Assembly: GCA_944324435.1 (NCBI GenBank)
Contig: CALUWH010000001.1
Span: forward strand, 118,577 to 182,576
Source of the DNA: Candidatus Gastranaerophilales bacterium
GTDB taxonomy: Bacteria; Cyanobacteriota; Vampirovibrionia; Gastranaerophilales; Gastranaerophilaceae
DNA: 64,000 nucleotides
Reading direction: 5' to 3'
Position numbers and translations under genes: made by a program. Shown one piece after another: positions 7,604-16,844 of this stretch. Within the stretch, counting starts at the first letter, position 1; the number at the start of each line of letters is the position of its first letter. The notes beneath the pieces were generated by a model. That model made no database searches, was not told where the DNA came from, and saw only the letters and a program-made list of their open reading frames with translations.

Positions 7604-9169
7604 TTAACGTTTCACAAATGTGCTGTTTTCTTCATCACTGTTTTTATCAGAATACACCTGTTTTGGGTCTGTAATTCCTGCAACCCATGCCGTAACCTCA
7701 TCAGTACCTGTCACCCCCATACCCGATTTCATATTAACATAATAGCGGGTAGGGAAATAAACATTTGTATTGTCATACCTTGGACTTATGTCTGCATAGA
7801 CTACGTGTAAACTAATAGGAGAACCAACTTCAAAAGTGCATTCAGCATCTTTTATAAGATCGTAATTTGTATAATCGAACAATAAACAATTATCATACTC
7901 TGACGGTATTGATGTAAAAGGATTATATAGAGAAACATAGTTTGTACATTCTTTATCGCCCTTTTTAATAGTACATTTTCCAATAGGTTTTTCCCAGTCA
8001 TTTATATAAGTTACACGAGAAGCCGAGCTAACAGGTCCCCCCAATCCGTTTTTATATTTAGGATTTACAAAATAGTAGTGAGCAAACTTTACAGGGACAT
8101 CCTTGGTAAACAAAATGTATCCAATATCAAAATACATTGTAATATCGTCGGGTGCTGGAGAACTAAGTTTATCAAGAAGAGGGCTTAATGATATCAACTG
8201 TTTATCTTTCAGTACACTTTTAAAAGTCTTTGTCTCTTTATAATTATGTTCTCCAGTATATTCTGAAATAACAGAATCAAAGCATTGCATACGTAATACT
8301 CCATACTTTGGATTTTTAAAATTATTTGTACAAGGATCTATATCTTCTTCCTCTTCATCATTAGAAGTTGGAGGGGGAACAATTGGAGTAGGATCCGGTT
8401 CAGGCTCAGGATCCGGCGTTGGGGTTGGAGTCGGTTCTGGGGTTGGCACAATAGGAATCTCATCAATCGGATCAGTTTTAAGACTTTCATCATCCAAACT
8501 CGCCAAAACATCACCCTCAACATCAAATTTCTTCTTGAGTAAATTCTTCCTGGTATTAATATAATGTACACCAACAGGATCAGCAGGTACCAACCTTCCA
8601 TCCGCCGCGAGAAGAAACTTAAACCTGTCAGGTTGTTTGCAATTCTCCTCACCATACATACAATTTGAGGATTTCTTTGATGAATCAACATCTACATATA
8701 TATCTGTCTGGTAAGATATTTTATTTTCTGCTGTATCAATTTCTCTTTTCGTCTGACTTATCCACCATTCCATGCCGTTGGATGTTGTGAAAGATGATTT
8801 GTCAGGATAAGAAGTTGTATTGCAGGAATCTGCACCAAAAGTATGCGCTAACAAATTACAAAGCTTTTTATCTCCAGAATATTTTGTATCATCCTTAAAA
8901 GGTGCCTTTAATGGCTGAGAGTTATTTACAAGCGGATACCTGCTTACATCAATATCTGTGCTTCCTTCTTTGAGAAGTATTGGAAACAATGAAGTATCTG
9001 CAACCATCGATTTAATATTATTACCTAATTCATCATACACTTTTAGATAATTAATCTTAGTTTTGTCGGGCATTAATCCGTTTATTGCAGGAAGTATAAC
9101 TGCTGCAACAACCCCAGCTATTCCGAGAACTATTAATAGCTCTGCTAAAGTAAATCCGCGTTTTCTCAT
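7604..9169 (-). CDS. Type IV prepilin-like protein with Pro/Thr linker
   Basis: The start at 9169 places the ORF on MRKRGFTLAELLIVLGIAG, a class III signal: prepilin peptidase would cut after G5, leaving F+1 and the conserved E+5, followed by a hydrophobic helix to about residue 28. An AGAGAGGA ribosome site lies eight bases upstream; the open frame extends 29 codons further but into the palindrome element. At 521 residues it is much longer than a major pilin. A Pro/Thr/Glu-rich linker (about 240-277, PTPEPTPTPTPDPEP) separates an N-terminal pilin-like domain from a C-terminal domain with several cysteines. It may be a minor pilin or a surface-presented pseudopilin; the ligand is unknown. Confidence 0.85.
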   Translation of the reverse strand: MRKRGFTLAELLIVLGIAGVVAAVILPAINGLMPDKTKINYLKVYDELGNNIKSMVADTSLFPILLKEGSTDIDVSRYPLVNNSQPLKAPFKDDTKYSGDKKLCNLLAHTFGADSCNTTSYPDKSSFTTSNGMEWWISQTKREIDTAENKISYQTDIYVDVDSSKKSSNCMYGEENCKQPDRFKFLLAADGRLVPADPVGVHYINTRKNLLKKKFDVEGDVLASLDDESLKTDPIDEIPIVPTPEPTPTPTPDPEPEPDPTPIVPPPTSNDEEEEDIDPCTNNFKNPKYGVLRMQCFDSVISEYTGEHNYKETKTFKSVLKDKQLISLSPLLDKLSSPAPDDITMYFDIGYILFTKDVPVKFAHYYFVNPKYKNGLGGPVSSASRVTYINDWEKPIGKCTIKKGDKECTNYVSLYNPFTSIPSEYDNCLLFDYTNYDLIKDAECTFEVGSPISLHVVYADISPRYDNTNVYFPTRYYVNMKSGMGVTGTDEVTAWVAGITDPKQVYSDKNSDEENSTFVKR

Positions 9170-9209
9170 CAAACTATTCCTCTCTTTCTGTCTTGTATAT
9201 TTGGCGTTA

Positions 9210-9237
9210 ATGTAACACAATACATATTGTGTTACAT
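9210..9237. repeat. 28-bp palindrome, left copy
   Basis: ATGTAACACAATA and TATTGTGTTACAT are perfect 13-base arms around a CA centre. It lies 41 bases upstream of the prepilin start, so it could also be an operator for that gene. A near-identical copy in reverse orientation is at 9493-9520. Confidence 0.8.
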
Positions 9238-9445
9238 GTGCTACGCACGTAGACATTGGGCCGGCTTCTTGGTAAGACTACAAGCCGGTTTCAAAATTCC
9301 ACGTCCGCCTAAGAATTTCTGCTACAGGCTTGTACGCGAGGGCTGGGCTGGAATGTAAACACTACAAGGGTTCTAGAAAAGAAAAATTTCATAAAAATTG
9401 AGCAAAAATGAGGATTTTGGGCCTCGCACAACAAAAGAGCGCCTC

Positions 9446-9474
9446 TTCACAAACCCAGTGATATATGCTATCAT
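9446..9474 (+). promoter_or_regulatory. Possible sigma-70 promoter inside the palindrome element
   Basis: TTCACA (9446-9451) and TATCAT (9469-9474) are separated by 17 bases, and the -10 has an upstream TG (extended form). It points right, into the second palindrome and the gene-poor stretch that ends in the plus-strand terminator at 10032-10061. Confidence 0.35.
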
Positions 9475-9492
9475 GGATGTCGAGGCGCGCTA

Positions 9493-9520
9493 ATGTAACA
9501 TAATATGTATTGTGTTACAT
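9493..9520. repeat. 28-bp palindrome, right copy
   Basis: ATGTAACATAATA-TG-TATTGTGTTACAT; the arms pair with one mismatch. Reversed, it differs from the left copy (9210-9237) at one base. Its left flank (GCGCTA) resembles the left flank of the other copy (GCGTTA). Confidence 0.8.
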
Positions 9521-9612
9521 GAGAGCGGTTTTATGGTTAGTGAAGGGTGAGGTGTGAGGCGGAAGGGAGCGTGTTTAAAGTGATCAAGTGATCAGGTGAA
9601 CAAGTTAGCAAG

Positions 9613-9905
9613 AGTGAATAGTGATTGGTGAATAGTGAATAGATTTTTAACTTCTCCTAAACTTATAAACTACTCAACCTCTAAACCCTAAAACTACTTT
9701 TCAACTATTCAACTTATCAACCCCTAAAACTTCTTCTAAACTACTCAACTCCTCAACTATAAAACTACTATTCAACCCTTCAACTGTTCAACTTATCAAC
9801 CCTTTATAACTTCTCCTCAACCCCTAAACCAACTTCATAGTGTTGTGATTGCTTCTTGAATTTACCGGATTCTGCTTGTAAAGTTTTGTAACAATATATA
9901 TAAGG
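9613..9905 (-). repeat. Long dispersed low-complexity repeat, copy 1
   Basis: First come GTGAATAG-type units (9613-9641), then some 185 bases of short imperfect units reading, on the minus strand, GTTGATAAGTTGAA, GTTGAGGAG and GTTTAGGGG. The block continues into a non-repetitive part up to about 9905 (TTCAAGAAGCAATCACAAC, then TTTACAA and ATTGTTACAA). The whole arrangement recurs in inverted orientation at 63607-63836. No gene is supported here. Confidence 0.75.
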
Positions 9906-10031
9906 TAATGCAATTTTATTGAGAGAAAATACTTTATATATATGTAAATAAACACGAAACACATAACACAACCTTTCATACAACCTACACACTAACCTTC
10001 TACACATGAGGAATTAATTAAAAAAGATTCC

Positions 10032-10061
10032 AAACCTTTCTTTTAAGAAAGGTTTTTTTTT
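10032..10061 (+). terminator. Rho-independent terminator upstream of dnaG
   Basis: AAACCTTTCTT pairs perfectly with AAGAAAGGTTT and is followed by a run of nine T. On the plus strand there is no gene before it, so it either insulates dnaG or ends a non-coding transcript from the stretch to its left. Confidence 0.8.
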
Positions 10062-10062
10062 G

Positions 10063-10071
10063 TGCTAAAAT
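10063..10071 (+). promoter_or_regulatory. Extended -10 promoter of dnaG (leaderless)
   Basis: TGCTAAAAT is an extended -10 whose end lies six bases before the dnaG ATG, so transcription would begin at or next to the start codon. No Shine-Dalgarno is present and the -35 position falls in the terminator hairpin (TTAAGA). An identical TGTGCTAA context precedes the AbiEi gene. Confidence 0.55.
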
Positions 10072-10077
10072 TATATT

Positions 10078-11970
10078 ATGGTATTGGCAAATTCTTTTGA
10101 TGAAGTTATTTCATTAATAAAAGACCGGCTGGATATAGTAGACGTTGTTTCGCAATATGTACCTTTAAAAAAGAGTGGTGCAAATTATTTGGGACTTTGT
10201 CCATTTCATGACGATAAAAAACCTTCTATGTCTGTAAGTCCTTCTAGAGGAATCTATAAATGTTTTTCCTGCGGAGCAGGCGGTGATGCATTAAGCTTTC
10301 TCGTAAAAATACAAAATAGAGAATACAAAGATGTTATCTTTGAACTTGCTGATAAATACGGCATTGAACTGCCAAAAAAATTTCATCAGGCATCGTCTGA
10401 AACAAAATCCCAAAAAGCAGAAATGATTAAAGCATGCCGGAAGGCTGCAAAATTTTATAATCTTCAGCTCAAATCCGCAGAAGATGCTAACAAGGCTATG
10501 ACTTATCTTAGAGGCAGAGAAATTTCAGATGAGATTATAGACAATTTTACTCTGGGCTGGGCTCCTAATAAATTTGATACTTTGTATAAAGAACTTCATA
10601 AAGAATTTAAAGATGATATTCTGGAAAAAGCCGGACTTATTTTAAAATCTAATTCAGGCGGCTGGATTGATCGATTCAGAAATAGGATTATAATCCCTAT
10701 TCAAAATGAAAACGGAGAATATGTCGCGTTTGGTGCCCGTGCTGTTGATGAAGGCCAAAACCCAAAGTATTTGAACTCATCAGATTCCTTGATTTATAAT
10801 AAAAGTAAAATTTTATTTGGATTGTATTCGGCAGAAGATTCCATAAAATCAGAAGACGGCGTTATTATAATGGAGGGTTATTTTGACGTAATATCTGCTC
10901 AGGCAAACGGAATAAAAAATGCAGTTGCATCCTGCGGAACGGCTTTAACACCCGAGCATGTTAAACTTCTTTCAAGATACACAAAATCAAGAAGAATTTT
11001 TCTGTCTTTCGACACAGATACTGCCGGTATTAATGCGACAAAAAAAGGAAGTGCTGTTATAAAAGAAACACTTGCAGCACTTGGTAATATAAAACAATTT
11101 GATGAGAGTCACATCTCATCCACATCTGATAACAAATATGCCTGCGAAATTCGTGTTATTTCGCCTCCGCAGGGCAAGGATCCTGATGAGTTTATACGTT
11201 CCATGGGAGGGGATGCATTTAAAGAGTATATTAAAAATGCTCCCTTATTAATAGACTTTTTATTAAATAATATATTGAAAGAAAAAAATTCCGCTCAAAC
11301 ACCGCAGCAAAAAGCAGAATTCGTTGCACAGATTATAGACATTCTTAAGGATGTTAATAACAAGATTATTCAAACAGAATATGTTAAAATGGTGTCAACA
11401 GCGTTAAATGTTGATGAGAATGCTATTTTAAAAGAGCTTGCACAGGAAAGCAGAATAGGGGGTACAGCAGGGGAGCTTCAAAATTCAAAGAGAATTGTTG
11501 TAACAAATTCTTCACAATTTGAAATAAAAGCGCAAAAAAATTTATTGAGCGTTTTTTTAGCAAGTGATGGTTCACTAAGCTATCAAAAGCTAAATGAATT
11601 AATCCCCGAAAATATCATCCAGGACGAAACGTTAATAATTGTAAAAAATACAATTGACAAAATTGCGTGTACAATAAATAATGTAGAAGAATTAACAAAG
11701 AGTTTGTATACAGAATTTATTGAGGATGATAATTTGACTCACATTTTAACAGACCTAGTAGAACTCTCGGAAGCCTTTAACGGACTTAGTCAGGAAGAGT
11801 TTGAACGAGCTGTAACAGAAAATGTTGTAAGATTAAAGAAATGTTATCAGGAAAAAGAAGCCGAAAAACTTCGTCAGAGATATAGACAAGTTAATGACGA
11901 CGAAATTGAAGCATTAAAAATACAAATGCAACTTAGAGATAGAATAAAATTAAGGACTGGAGACAAATAA
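10078..11970 (+). CDS. dnaG: DNA primase DnaG
   Basis: DnaG makes the RNA primers for replication. The 630-residue protein has the three expected parts: a CHC2 zinc finger (C41, H44, C62, C65 in [10 protein letters not shown] and KCFSC), a TOPRIM catalytic core (EGYFDV at 266-271 and DTDTAG at 312-317), and a C-terminal helicase-binding region without clear motifs. The start at [15 protein letters not shown] is supported by a typical DnaG beginning and an extended -10 directly in front, which implies leaderless translation. The stop codon overlaps the rpoD start (TAATG), giving the common dnaG-rpoD macromolecular synthesis pair. Confidence 0.97.
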   Translation: MVLANSFDEVISLIKDRLDIVDVVSQYVPLKKSGANYLGLCPFHDDKKPSMSVSPSRGIYKCFSCGAGGDALSFLVKIQNREYKDVIFELADKYGIELPKKFHQASSETKSQKAEMIKACRKAAKFYNLQLKSAEDANKAMTYLRGREISDEIIDNFTLGWAPNKFDTLYKELHKEFKDDILEKAGLILKSNSGGWIDRFRNRIIIPIQNENGEYVAFGARAVDEGQNPKYLNSSDSLIYNKSKILFGLYSAEDSIKSEDGVIIMEGYFDVISAQANGIKNAVASCGTALTPEHVKLLSRYTKSRRIFLSFDTDTAGINATKKGSAVIKETLAALGNIKQFDESHISSTSDNKYACEIRVISPPQGKDPDEFIRSMGGDAFKEYIKNAPLLIDFLLNNILKEKNSAQTPQQKAEFVAQIIDILKDVNNKIIQTEYVKMVSTALNVDENAILKELAQESRIGGTAGELQNSKRIVVTNSSQFEIKAQKNLLSVFLASDGSLSYQKLNELIPENIIQDETLIIVKNTIDKIACTINNVEELTKSLYTEFIEDDNLTHILTDLVELSEAFNGLSQEEFERAVTENVVRLKKCYQEKEAEKLRQRYRQVNDDEIEALKIQMQLRDRIKLRTGDK

Positions 11971-13058
11971 TGACTCAAAAAAGAAATTCACGTTCATCGG
12001 TTGTAAGTGTTGTAGAAGATGAAAATATGGAATTATTGGAATACGATACTGAAAAAGAAGACGGTGTTGACTATATTGAGACAGACTTAGGAACAGATAA
12101 TATAGAAGATATTATTACTTCATCAAAATTGGATATAAAAAATGAGGAGTTTTATAGTATTGATTCCCCTGATTCTTCAAGAGATGCAGATATGGATACT
12201 GAAGCTCCCAAGGGGGTTGCGGTTGAAGATCCTGTAAGATTATACCTGAGAGAAATCGGCCGTATTAAATTACTTTCAACCAGTGAAGAAATTGAGCTTG
12301 CAAGAAAGATTATGCAAGGCGGAACTCCGGGTGCTATCGCAAAACGCAAACTTGTTCAAGCAAACTTGAGACTTGTTGTAAGTATTGCAAAAAAATATGT
12401 AGGTCGAGGTATGCTGTTTTTAGACCTGATTCAGGAGGGCAACTTGGGTCTTATAAGGGCAGCTGAAAAATTCGACCACGAAAGAGGTTTTAAGTTTTCA
12501 ACTTATGCTACCTGGTGGATTAGACAGGCTATTACAAGAGCTATTGCAGATCAGGCAAGAACAATCCGTATTCCTGTACACATGGTGGAAACTATTAATA
12601 AATTAAAGAAAATCACCAGAAGACTGGCGCAGGAGCTTTCCAGAAAACCAACCGAAGAAGAACTTGCGGCAGAGATGAATGTTTCAATCCCTAAACTTAG
12701 AGAAATTGTCAAAATCGCTCAGGAACCTTTATCTTTAGAGACTCCTATCGGTAAAGAGGAAGATTCAAGATTAGGTGATTTTATTGAGGATAAAGAGGCA
12801 GACGCACCAATCAAAACTGTAGCTTCGGAGCTCTTGAGAGAAGATTTAGCAGAAGTTCTTTGCACCCTGTCTCCAAGAGAAAGAGATGTTTTGAGATTAC
12901 GTTTCGGAATGGATGACGGAAGACAAAGAACATTGGAAGAAGTCGGGCAACTGTTCGGTGTAACTCGCGAACGTATCAGACAGATTGAAGCTAAGGCGCT
13001 TAGAAAACTGCGCCATCCGAATCGCAGCAAAAGATTGAGAGAATATGTAGAAAATTAA
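11970..13058 (+). CDS. rpoD: RNA polymerase primary sigma factor (sigma-70)
   Basis: This is the housekeeping sigma factor. In 362 residues it has an acidic N-terminal extension (about 1-85), region 1.2 ([17 protein letters not shown], 87-103), region 2 with the -10-recognition helix ([20 protein letters not shown], 172-191), region 3 and region 4 with the -35-binding helix-turn-helix ([20 protein letters not shown]). Region 1.1 and the non-conserved insert of the proteobacterial protein are missing, as in Gram-positive and cyanobacterial SigA. It starts one base inside the dnaG stop codon, so the two are translationally coupled. Confidence 0.96.
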   Translation: MTQKRNSRSSVVSVVEDENMELLEYDTEKEDGVDYIETDLGTDNIEDIITSSKLDIKNEEFYSIDSPDSSRDADMDTEAPKGVAVEDPVRLYLREIGRIKLLSTSEEIELARKIMQGGTPGAIAKRKLVQANLRLVVSIAKKYVGRGMLFLDLIQEGNLGLIRAAEKFDHERGFKFSTYATWWIRQAITRAIADQARTIRIPVHMVETINKLKKITRRLAQELSRKPTEEELAAEMNVSIPKLREIVKIAQEPLSLETPIGKEEDSRLGDFIEDKEADAPIKTVASELLREDLAEVLCTLSPRERDVLRLRFGMDDGRQRTLEEVGQLFGVTRERIRQIEAKALRKLRHPNRSKRLREYVEN

Positions 13059-13189
13059 TAAAATACTCCGAACTAAAAGTTTTTATTTCGGCAGTATGGA
13101 TAGTTTTCGCGAGCAGCAAGATGTATATAACGTCTCAGCTGCTTCGTTTTTGCTATGCAGTCTGCAAACATACTCAAAAGCTTTTTGTC

Positions 13190-14248
13190 TTAGTTTTTAA
13201 CCATAAGCCAGGAACTTCGCGGACAAACCGCCGCACAGATTCCGCAGCCGATACACTTCTCATCTTTTGAAATATAAATTTTGTCTTCTTTAATTATTGC
13301 TTTTTGGGGGCAATTATTCAGGCACAAATCACACCCGATACAGAGTTGTGAATCCCAAACAGGTTTTTTAATTCGGGCCTCACCTTCTTGAGCAAGAGTA
13401 TAGACTTTACCGTCATCTTCTACAAGATCTCCGAATAATCCATCTTCAAACCACTCAGTTTTCCTAAATTCAGAAACCGGAATTCTTTGCACCTTTTGCT
13501 CTTTTGGGAGCGGAATAATCTTTGACCACTGTGAAAAATCCAATAACTCATCCAAAAGTTCAGATTTTTCTATTGCGTCTAAAAACTCGGGCATGCCGGA
13601 TTTTAAAAAATCTTTGTCAAGCTTATCAAGCTTAACTTGCTGAACACAAGCCGCAAGCCCTTCTACATTTCCTCTTACGTATACAGTTCCGCCAACCATT
13701 CCGACACAGGCTCTATTTCCAAGAACGGAAGACATATCGTCGCATTTATAACCGCAAATTACCGCAATTCCGCCGCCCATAAATTCAAATCCGAAAGAGC
13801 CCGTATTTTTAAGTACCCAAAACTGCGGCGGTTCAAATCGGGGGTCATGCTTCATCAACGCTCCGGACCGTGTTCCAACACGTCCGCCAATATATATTTT
13901 CCCTCCTGCTGCGCAATGCGCTGTAGTATCACCGGCATCACCTTTTACGATAATTTCAGCTCCGGAATTAAGCCAGCCTACATCCGCCGGAGCGGAGCCT
14001 TTTACTATAATTTTTGTACCGTCCATAGCCATTGCGCCGACACGCTGACCCGGATTTGTAATATAAAATGACAGATTTTTACCGTCTTTGCAGCGTACAG
14101 CACCGCCAATATCGTGCTGACCGCAGGCTTCTATTTCAAACTCGCATTCTCCTTCCCGAATTTTCTGATATATCGTCTGGAGTAGCTCCTGTGTTGACAT
14201 ACGGTTATTCTTATTTAATGTTTGAATTTTTATCATACTTCTGACCAT
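13190..14248 (-). CDS. GXGXG-domain protein fused to 2[4Fe-4S] ferredoxin (glutamate synthase-like subunit)
   Basis: Residues from about 60 to 215 form the Gly-rich beta-helix known from the C-terminus of glutamate synthase large subunit and from FwdC (AEIIVKGDAGDTTAHCAAGG, GGTVYVRGNVEGLA). The C-terminus carries two [4Fe-4S] motifs, CIGCDLCLNNCP (303-314) and CIGCGICAAVCP (332-343). This combination occurs in split glutamate synthases of archaeal type, where separate polypeptides supply amidotransferase, FMN and GXGXG parts, but no partner is nearby. The start is uncertain: MVRS, M5 (MIKIQTL) and M17 (MSTQELL) are all possible and no strong ribosome site decides. It converges with rpoD. Confidence 0.82.
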   Translation of the reverse strand: MVRSMIKIQTLNKNNRMSTQELLQTIYQKIREGECEFEIEACGQHDIGGAVRCKDGKNLSFYITNPGQRVGAMAMDGTKIIVKGSAPADVGWLNSGAEIIVKGDAGDTTAHCAAGGKIYIGGRVGTRSGALMKHDPRFEPPQFWVLKNTGSFGFEFMGGGIAVICGYKCDDMSSVLGNRACVGMVGGTVYVRGNVEGLAACVQQVKLDKLDKDFLKSGMPEFLDAIEKSELLDELLDFSQWSKIIPLPKEQKVQRIPVSEFRKTEWFEDGLFGDLVEDDGKVYTLAQEGEARIKKPVWDSQLCIGCDLCLNNCPQKAIIKEDKIYISKDEKCIGCGICAAVCPRSSWLMVKN

Positions 14249-14545
14249 CTTCTTTTTTTAGTGTGAAGATTTTAAACTATTTTTAAGAATGATGAGGTGA
14301 TACACAAAAATATGGCATTTCATTATAAAATTTTGAAAATAATATTGATTACGTTCACTGCCCCATCTTTATAATACCTGATATACAGATTTAATTATAA
14401 CATATAACTCGCTTGATGTTAAATATAAAATTGTTTATAAAAAACGATTGTAAATTTTTATTTACAATTGTATATTTCGAGGCAATTTTCAAACTTTTCA
14501 AACCTTATAATGTACAAGTGTAGATAACTTTAGAAAGGTATATTT

Positions 14546-14890
14546 ATGACAATCTCATTCAGAACAAACAATACAATGCCTAGTAGTCAAACACCACAAA
14601 ACGATTCAAAGAAAAATATTTTTGCTTTAACAGAAAATGGGCAAAAGGTGTTAAGCAAGACTAATGAGTGGGCTAATACACAAGACATTGCAGAAATTAT
14701 AGTTGATAAAGATAAACGTAATAAAGAAAACGTAGGTACCGTTGCTAAAAACACATTAATGATGCCTATAATGAGTGATAGCGCGATAGGTACCATTTAC
14801 ACAATTGACCAATACAAAAAGGGAAATCTTTCAAAAGATGATGTTGTAAAAATTCTGGCTTACAACATGATTGCAAATAGTCTGGATTAA
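14546..14890 (+). CDS. Small F-K-G-motif family protein, unknown function
   Basis: A 114-residue protein with no recognised domain. It begins MTISFRTNNTM, giving the short motif ISFRT at residues 3-7 that recurs in many proteins of this window. The rest is polar in the first half (N, Q, K, T) and predicted helical in the second, with no membrane segment. An AGAAAGG ribosome site sits seven bases before the ATG, and a TATAAT hexamer at 14506-14511 suggests its own promoter. The 297 bases to its left contain no gene. Confidence 0.7.
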   Translation: MTISFRTNNTMPSSQTPQNDSKKNIFALTENGQKVLSKTNEWANTQDIAEIIVDKDKRNKENVGTVAKNTLMMPIMSDSAIGTIYTIDQYKKGNLSKDDVVKILAYNMIANSLD

Positions 14891-14936
14891 AGATTACCGA
14901 TACACATACTTTTTGGCTGCCGCATAAGGGTTATGT

Positions 14937-15626
14937 TTAAACGTTCGAAGCAGACTTTAGCGCAGGTACAACTTCTTTTTTCCACTGCGCATAAAAGTAG
15001 ATTGCGAGAAAAAAATATACCGCCCACATAATCATTGTAGAATACGTGCGTCCGCCTTGAAGTACAATTCTGAACCACATCAAAAAAGAAAAAGCATTTA
15101 CAATCATCCATACTGCCCATTGCTCAATAGAACGTCTTACCGTCAAATACATTCCTGTCACGGAAAGGATTGTTGTTATACTGTCGATTATAGGGCTCCT
15201 GCCGTCAAGCAGCATAAGACAAAACGCCGTAAAGATTATAAGTATTATATTCAAAATTACAATAACAATTAATTCTTTTCTGCCGAGTGAACTTTTGATT
15301 ATTTCATTTTTATCTTTTTTTAAATGTTTACTCCATCTAAAAAAACCAAGAATCTGCATAGGTATATAATACCCCAGGTAAAGCAAAAGATTTCCCCATA
15401 AGGCATTTTTAAAACTCAGATAAGCATAAAATCCAGAGCCGAGAATGCCTATGAAATAGCAAAACGGATTCCCCTTCCCTGCCATAATTGTATAGGTGAT
15501 GCCGCAAAAAGCTGATATTAAGGCCGTGAGACTATCTTTTAGAATGATTGCATTTATTATTAGAATTGAATAAATTAAAACCAGAGTAAAAAGTTCAACA
15601 CATTTTTTTTGTTTGAATTTTATCAT
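14937..15626 (-). CDS. pnuC: PnuC-family nicotinamide riboside/NMN transporter
   Basis: PnuC proteins move nicotinamide riboside (historically called NMN uptake) across the inner membrane by facilitated diffusion for NAD salvage. The 229-residue protein has about seven hydrophobic helices and the family motifs: YLGYYIPMQILGFFRW near residues 83-98, and RRSIEQWAVWMIVNAFSF near 162-179. No NadR-type kinase is adjacent. Only 24 bases separate its start from that of the divergent membrane protein at 15651, so the two promoters must overlap. Confidence 0.88.
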   Translation of the reverse strand: MIKFKQKKCVELFTLVLIYSILIINAIILKDSLTALISAFCGITYTIMAGKGNPFCYFIGILGSGFYAYLSFKNALWGNLLLYLGYYIPMQILGFFRWSKHLKKDKNEIIKSSLGRKELIVIVILNIILIIFTAFCLMLLDGRSPIIDSITTILSVTGMYLTVRRSIEQWAVWMIVNAFSFLMWFRIVLQGGRTYSTMIMWAVYFFLAIYFYAQWKKEVVPALKSASNV

Positions 15627-15650
15627 ATTTATGTTATCTAATAAAAATAG

Positions 15651-16667
15651 ATGAAAGTAAATTCAAATAGGGATATCTCATTCACAAGTATTTATACTAA
15701 TAAAGCTCTAAAAAGAGGTCTGGAGTTTGCAGAGGAAAACGGGGCATTATTTGCTGCGACTACAACATTAGGCCTTTCCGCCTTTGCACGCCCTGCTGCA
15801 ATATGGCTTGCGCCGCATACAGATAAAGAGAATAAAAAGGTCGCCTGTGCAAAATCACTTTCCTCCAGCCTTGCAGGATATATATTAATGCTTGGTCTTT
15901 CAAACCCTGTATCAAAAGCAATAAAAAAAATTGATAAAAATCCGGATAAATATCTCAAACCTCAGACCATCAAGAAAATGCAGCTGGGCGCAGAAACTCT
16001 AAAACAATCTAAAAGCTATATTCTTGCAACTCAGATGTTTAAATTAGGCCTTGGGATTGTTGTTGCCGCGCCTAAAGCAATTCTTACCTGTGCCGGAATG
16101 CCGTTTATTATGCATAAAATTTTTCACAAACCTGAACAGAAAAAAGAGGAAAAGGGGCTGACGTTTAAGGGTAAAAATACTGACAGACTAGCGGAAAAAA
16201 TTGGAAAGGTCATTGATAGTCCTGCAATGCAAAAGTTTTCAGAAAAGTTTAAGAATTCAAATTTTGCTATGCATATTATTGCCGCAACGGATATTCTAAA
16301 CACTGCAGTATTTATCCACGAGATTAATCGTTCAAACAAAATAGAAGAAAGAAGAAAAAAGGCTGTTAATTATAATGCAGGTATTTCTACCGGTATGAGT
16401 GTTGCAAGCGGATACGTTGCAGATAAGCTTCTTGACAAGCCTACAGAAAGATTTATCCAAAAATTTCGTATCGCTAATAAAGGAATGCCTAATGTAGAAA
16501 AACAAATAGAAGGTATAAAAATTGCAAAACCAATACTGCTTGTTGGAGGGATATATTATATAGTTATTCCTTTTATTTCGACATTTTTGGCAGACAGAGC
16601 CGAACATAGCGAAAAATTGGATAGGTTAATTCATTCTTCAAACAAAAACCACGACAACTATTGTTAA
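15651..16667 (+). CDS. Membrane protein with two F-K-G-type motifs, unknown function
   Basis: A 338-residue protein with several hydrophobic segments (about 30-55, 72-88, 128-155, 205-222 and 290-312) separated by basic loops. The short motif appears at the N-terminus (ISFTS, 9-13) and again in the middle (LTFKG, 170-174) just after a lysine/glutamate-rich stretch, as if the protein were two similar halves each introduced by the motif. No enzyme family was recognised. There is no Shine-Dalgarno before the ATG; TATCTAAT-type promoter sequence lies about ten bases in front, so its message may have almost no leader. Confidence 0.75.
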   Translation: MKVNSNRDISFTSIYTNKALKRGLEFAEENGALFAATTTLGLSAFARPAAIWLAPHTDKENKKVACAKSLSSSLAGYILMLGLSNPVSKAIKKIDKNPDKYLKPQTIKKMQLGAETLKQSKSYILATQMFKLGLGIVVAAPKAILTCAGMPFIMHKIFHKPEQKKEEKGLTFKGKNTDRLAEKIGKVIDSPAMQKFSEKFKNSNFAMHIIAATDILNTAVFIHEINRSNKIEERRKKAVNYNAGISTGMSVASGYVADKLLDKPTERFIQKFRIANKGMPNVEKQIEGIKIAKPILLVGGIYYIVIPFISTFLADRAEHSEKLDRLIHSSNKNHDNYC

Positions 16668-16844
16668 TAAATTCTAAACGGCGGTATTAAATTTTTTTAA
16701 GTTATTATGTTGCTTTTGATAAAGTCAGAAATATTGATAATATTAAAAGAGAACGTTGAGTTTAAAAGCGATTCTTGCAAACACTAAACAATTACATGGT
16801 TAATTTCTAAAGAAAATGAATATATAGAGTTAAAAAAATAAAAA
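16668..16844. other. Gap without recognised features
   Basis: AT-rich sequence after the membrane protein gene; I see no gene, terminator or clear repeat until the tRNA fragments that start at 16845. Confidence 0.5.

Larger units (their letters stand above)
9210..9520. other. ~311-bp palindrome-bounded, GC-richer element of unknown type
   Basis: The interval is bounded by two 28-bp palindromes that are inverted copies of each other with one mismatch. Its interior is distinctly richer in G and C than the surrounding DNA and contains strong hairpins: CCGGCTT/AAGCCGG around 9259-9290, CTACG/CGTAG at about 9241-9252, and GCGCCTC/GAGGCGC spanning 9440-9488. No convincing coding frame is present. 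It could be a small non-autonomous mobile element, a structured RNA, or a regulated leader of the prepilin gene. I compared it by eye with tmRNA, RNase P RNA and SRP RNA signatures and found none. Confidence 0.5.

Noticed and set aside
8338..8691. 117-aa ORF inside the prepilin gene
   Set aside because: Same-strand shadow frame of the Pro/Thr linker coding region.
9210..9237. Palindrome as an NrdR box
   Set aside because: The core ACACAATA...TATTGTGT looks slightly like an NrdR box, but there is no second box at the usual spacing and no ribonucleotide reductase gene.
9238..9492. tmRNA, RNase P RNA or SRP RNA in the GC-rich interior
   Set aside because: None of their conserved strings (tRNA-like end with CCA, GAGGAAAGTCCG, GGTCAGGTCCGGAAGG) is present on either strand.
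9804..10007. 67-aa minus-strand ORF before dnaG
   Set aside because: Lies in the dispersed repeat and is rich in Cys, Tyr and Leu from low-complexity DNA; no ribosome site.
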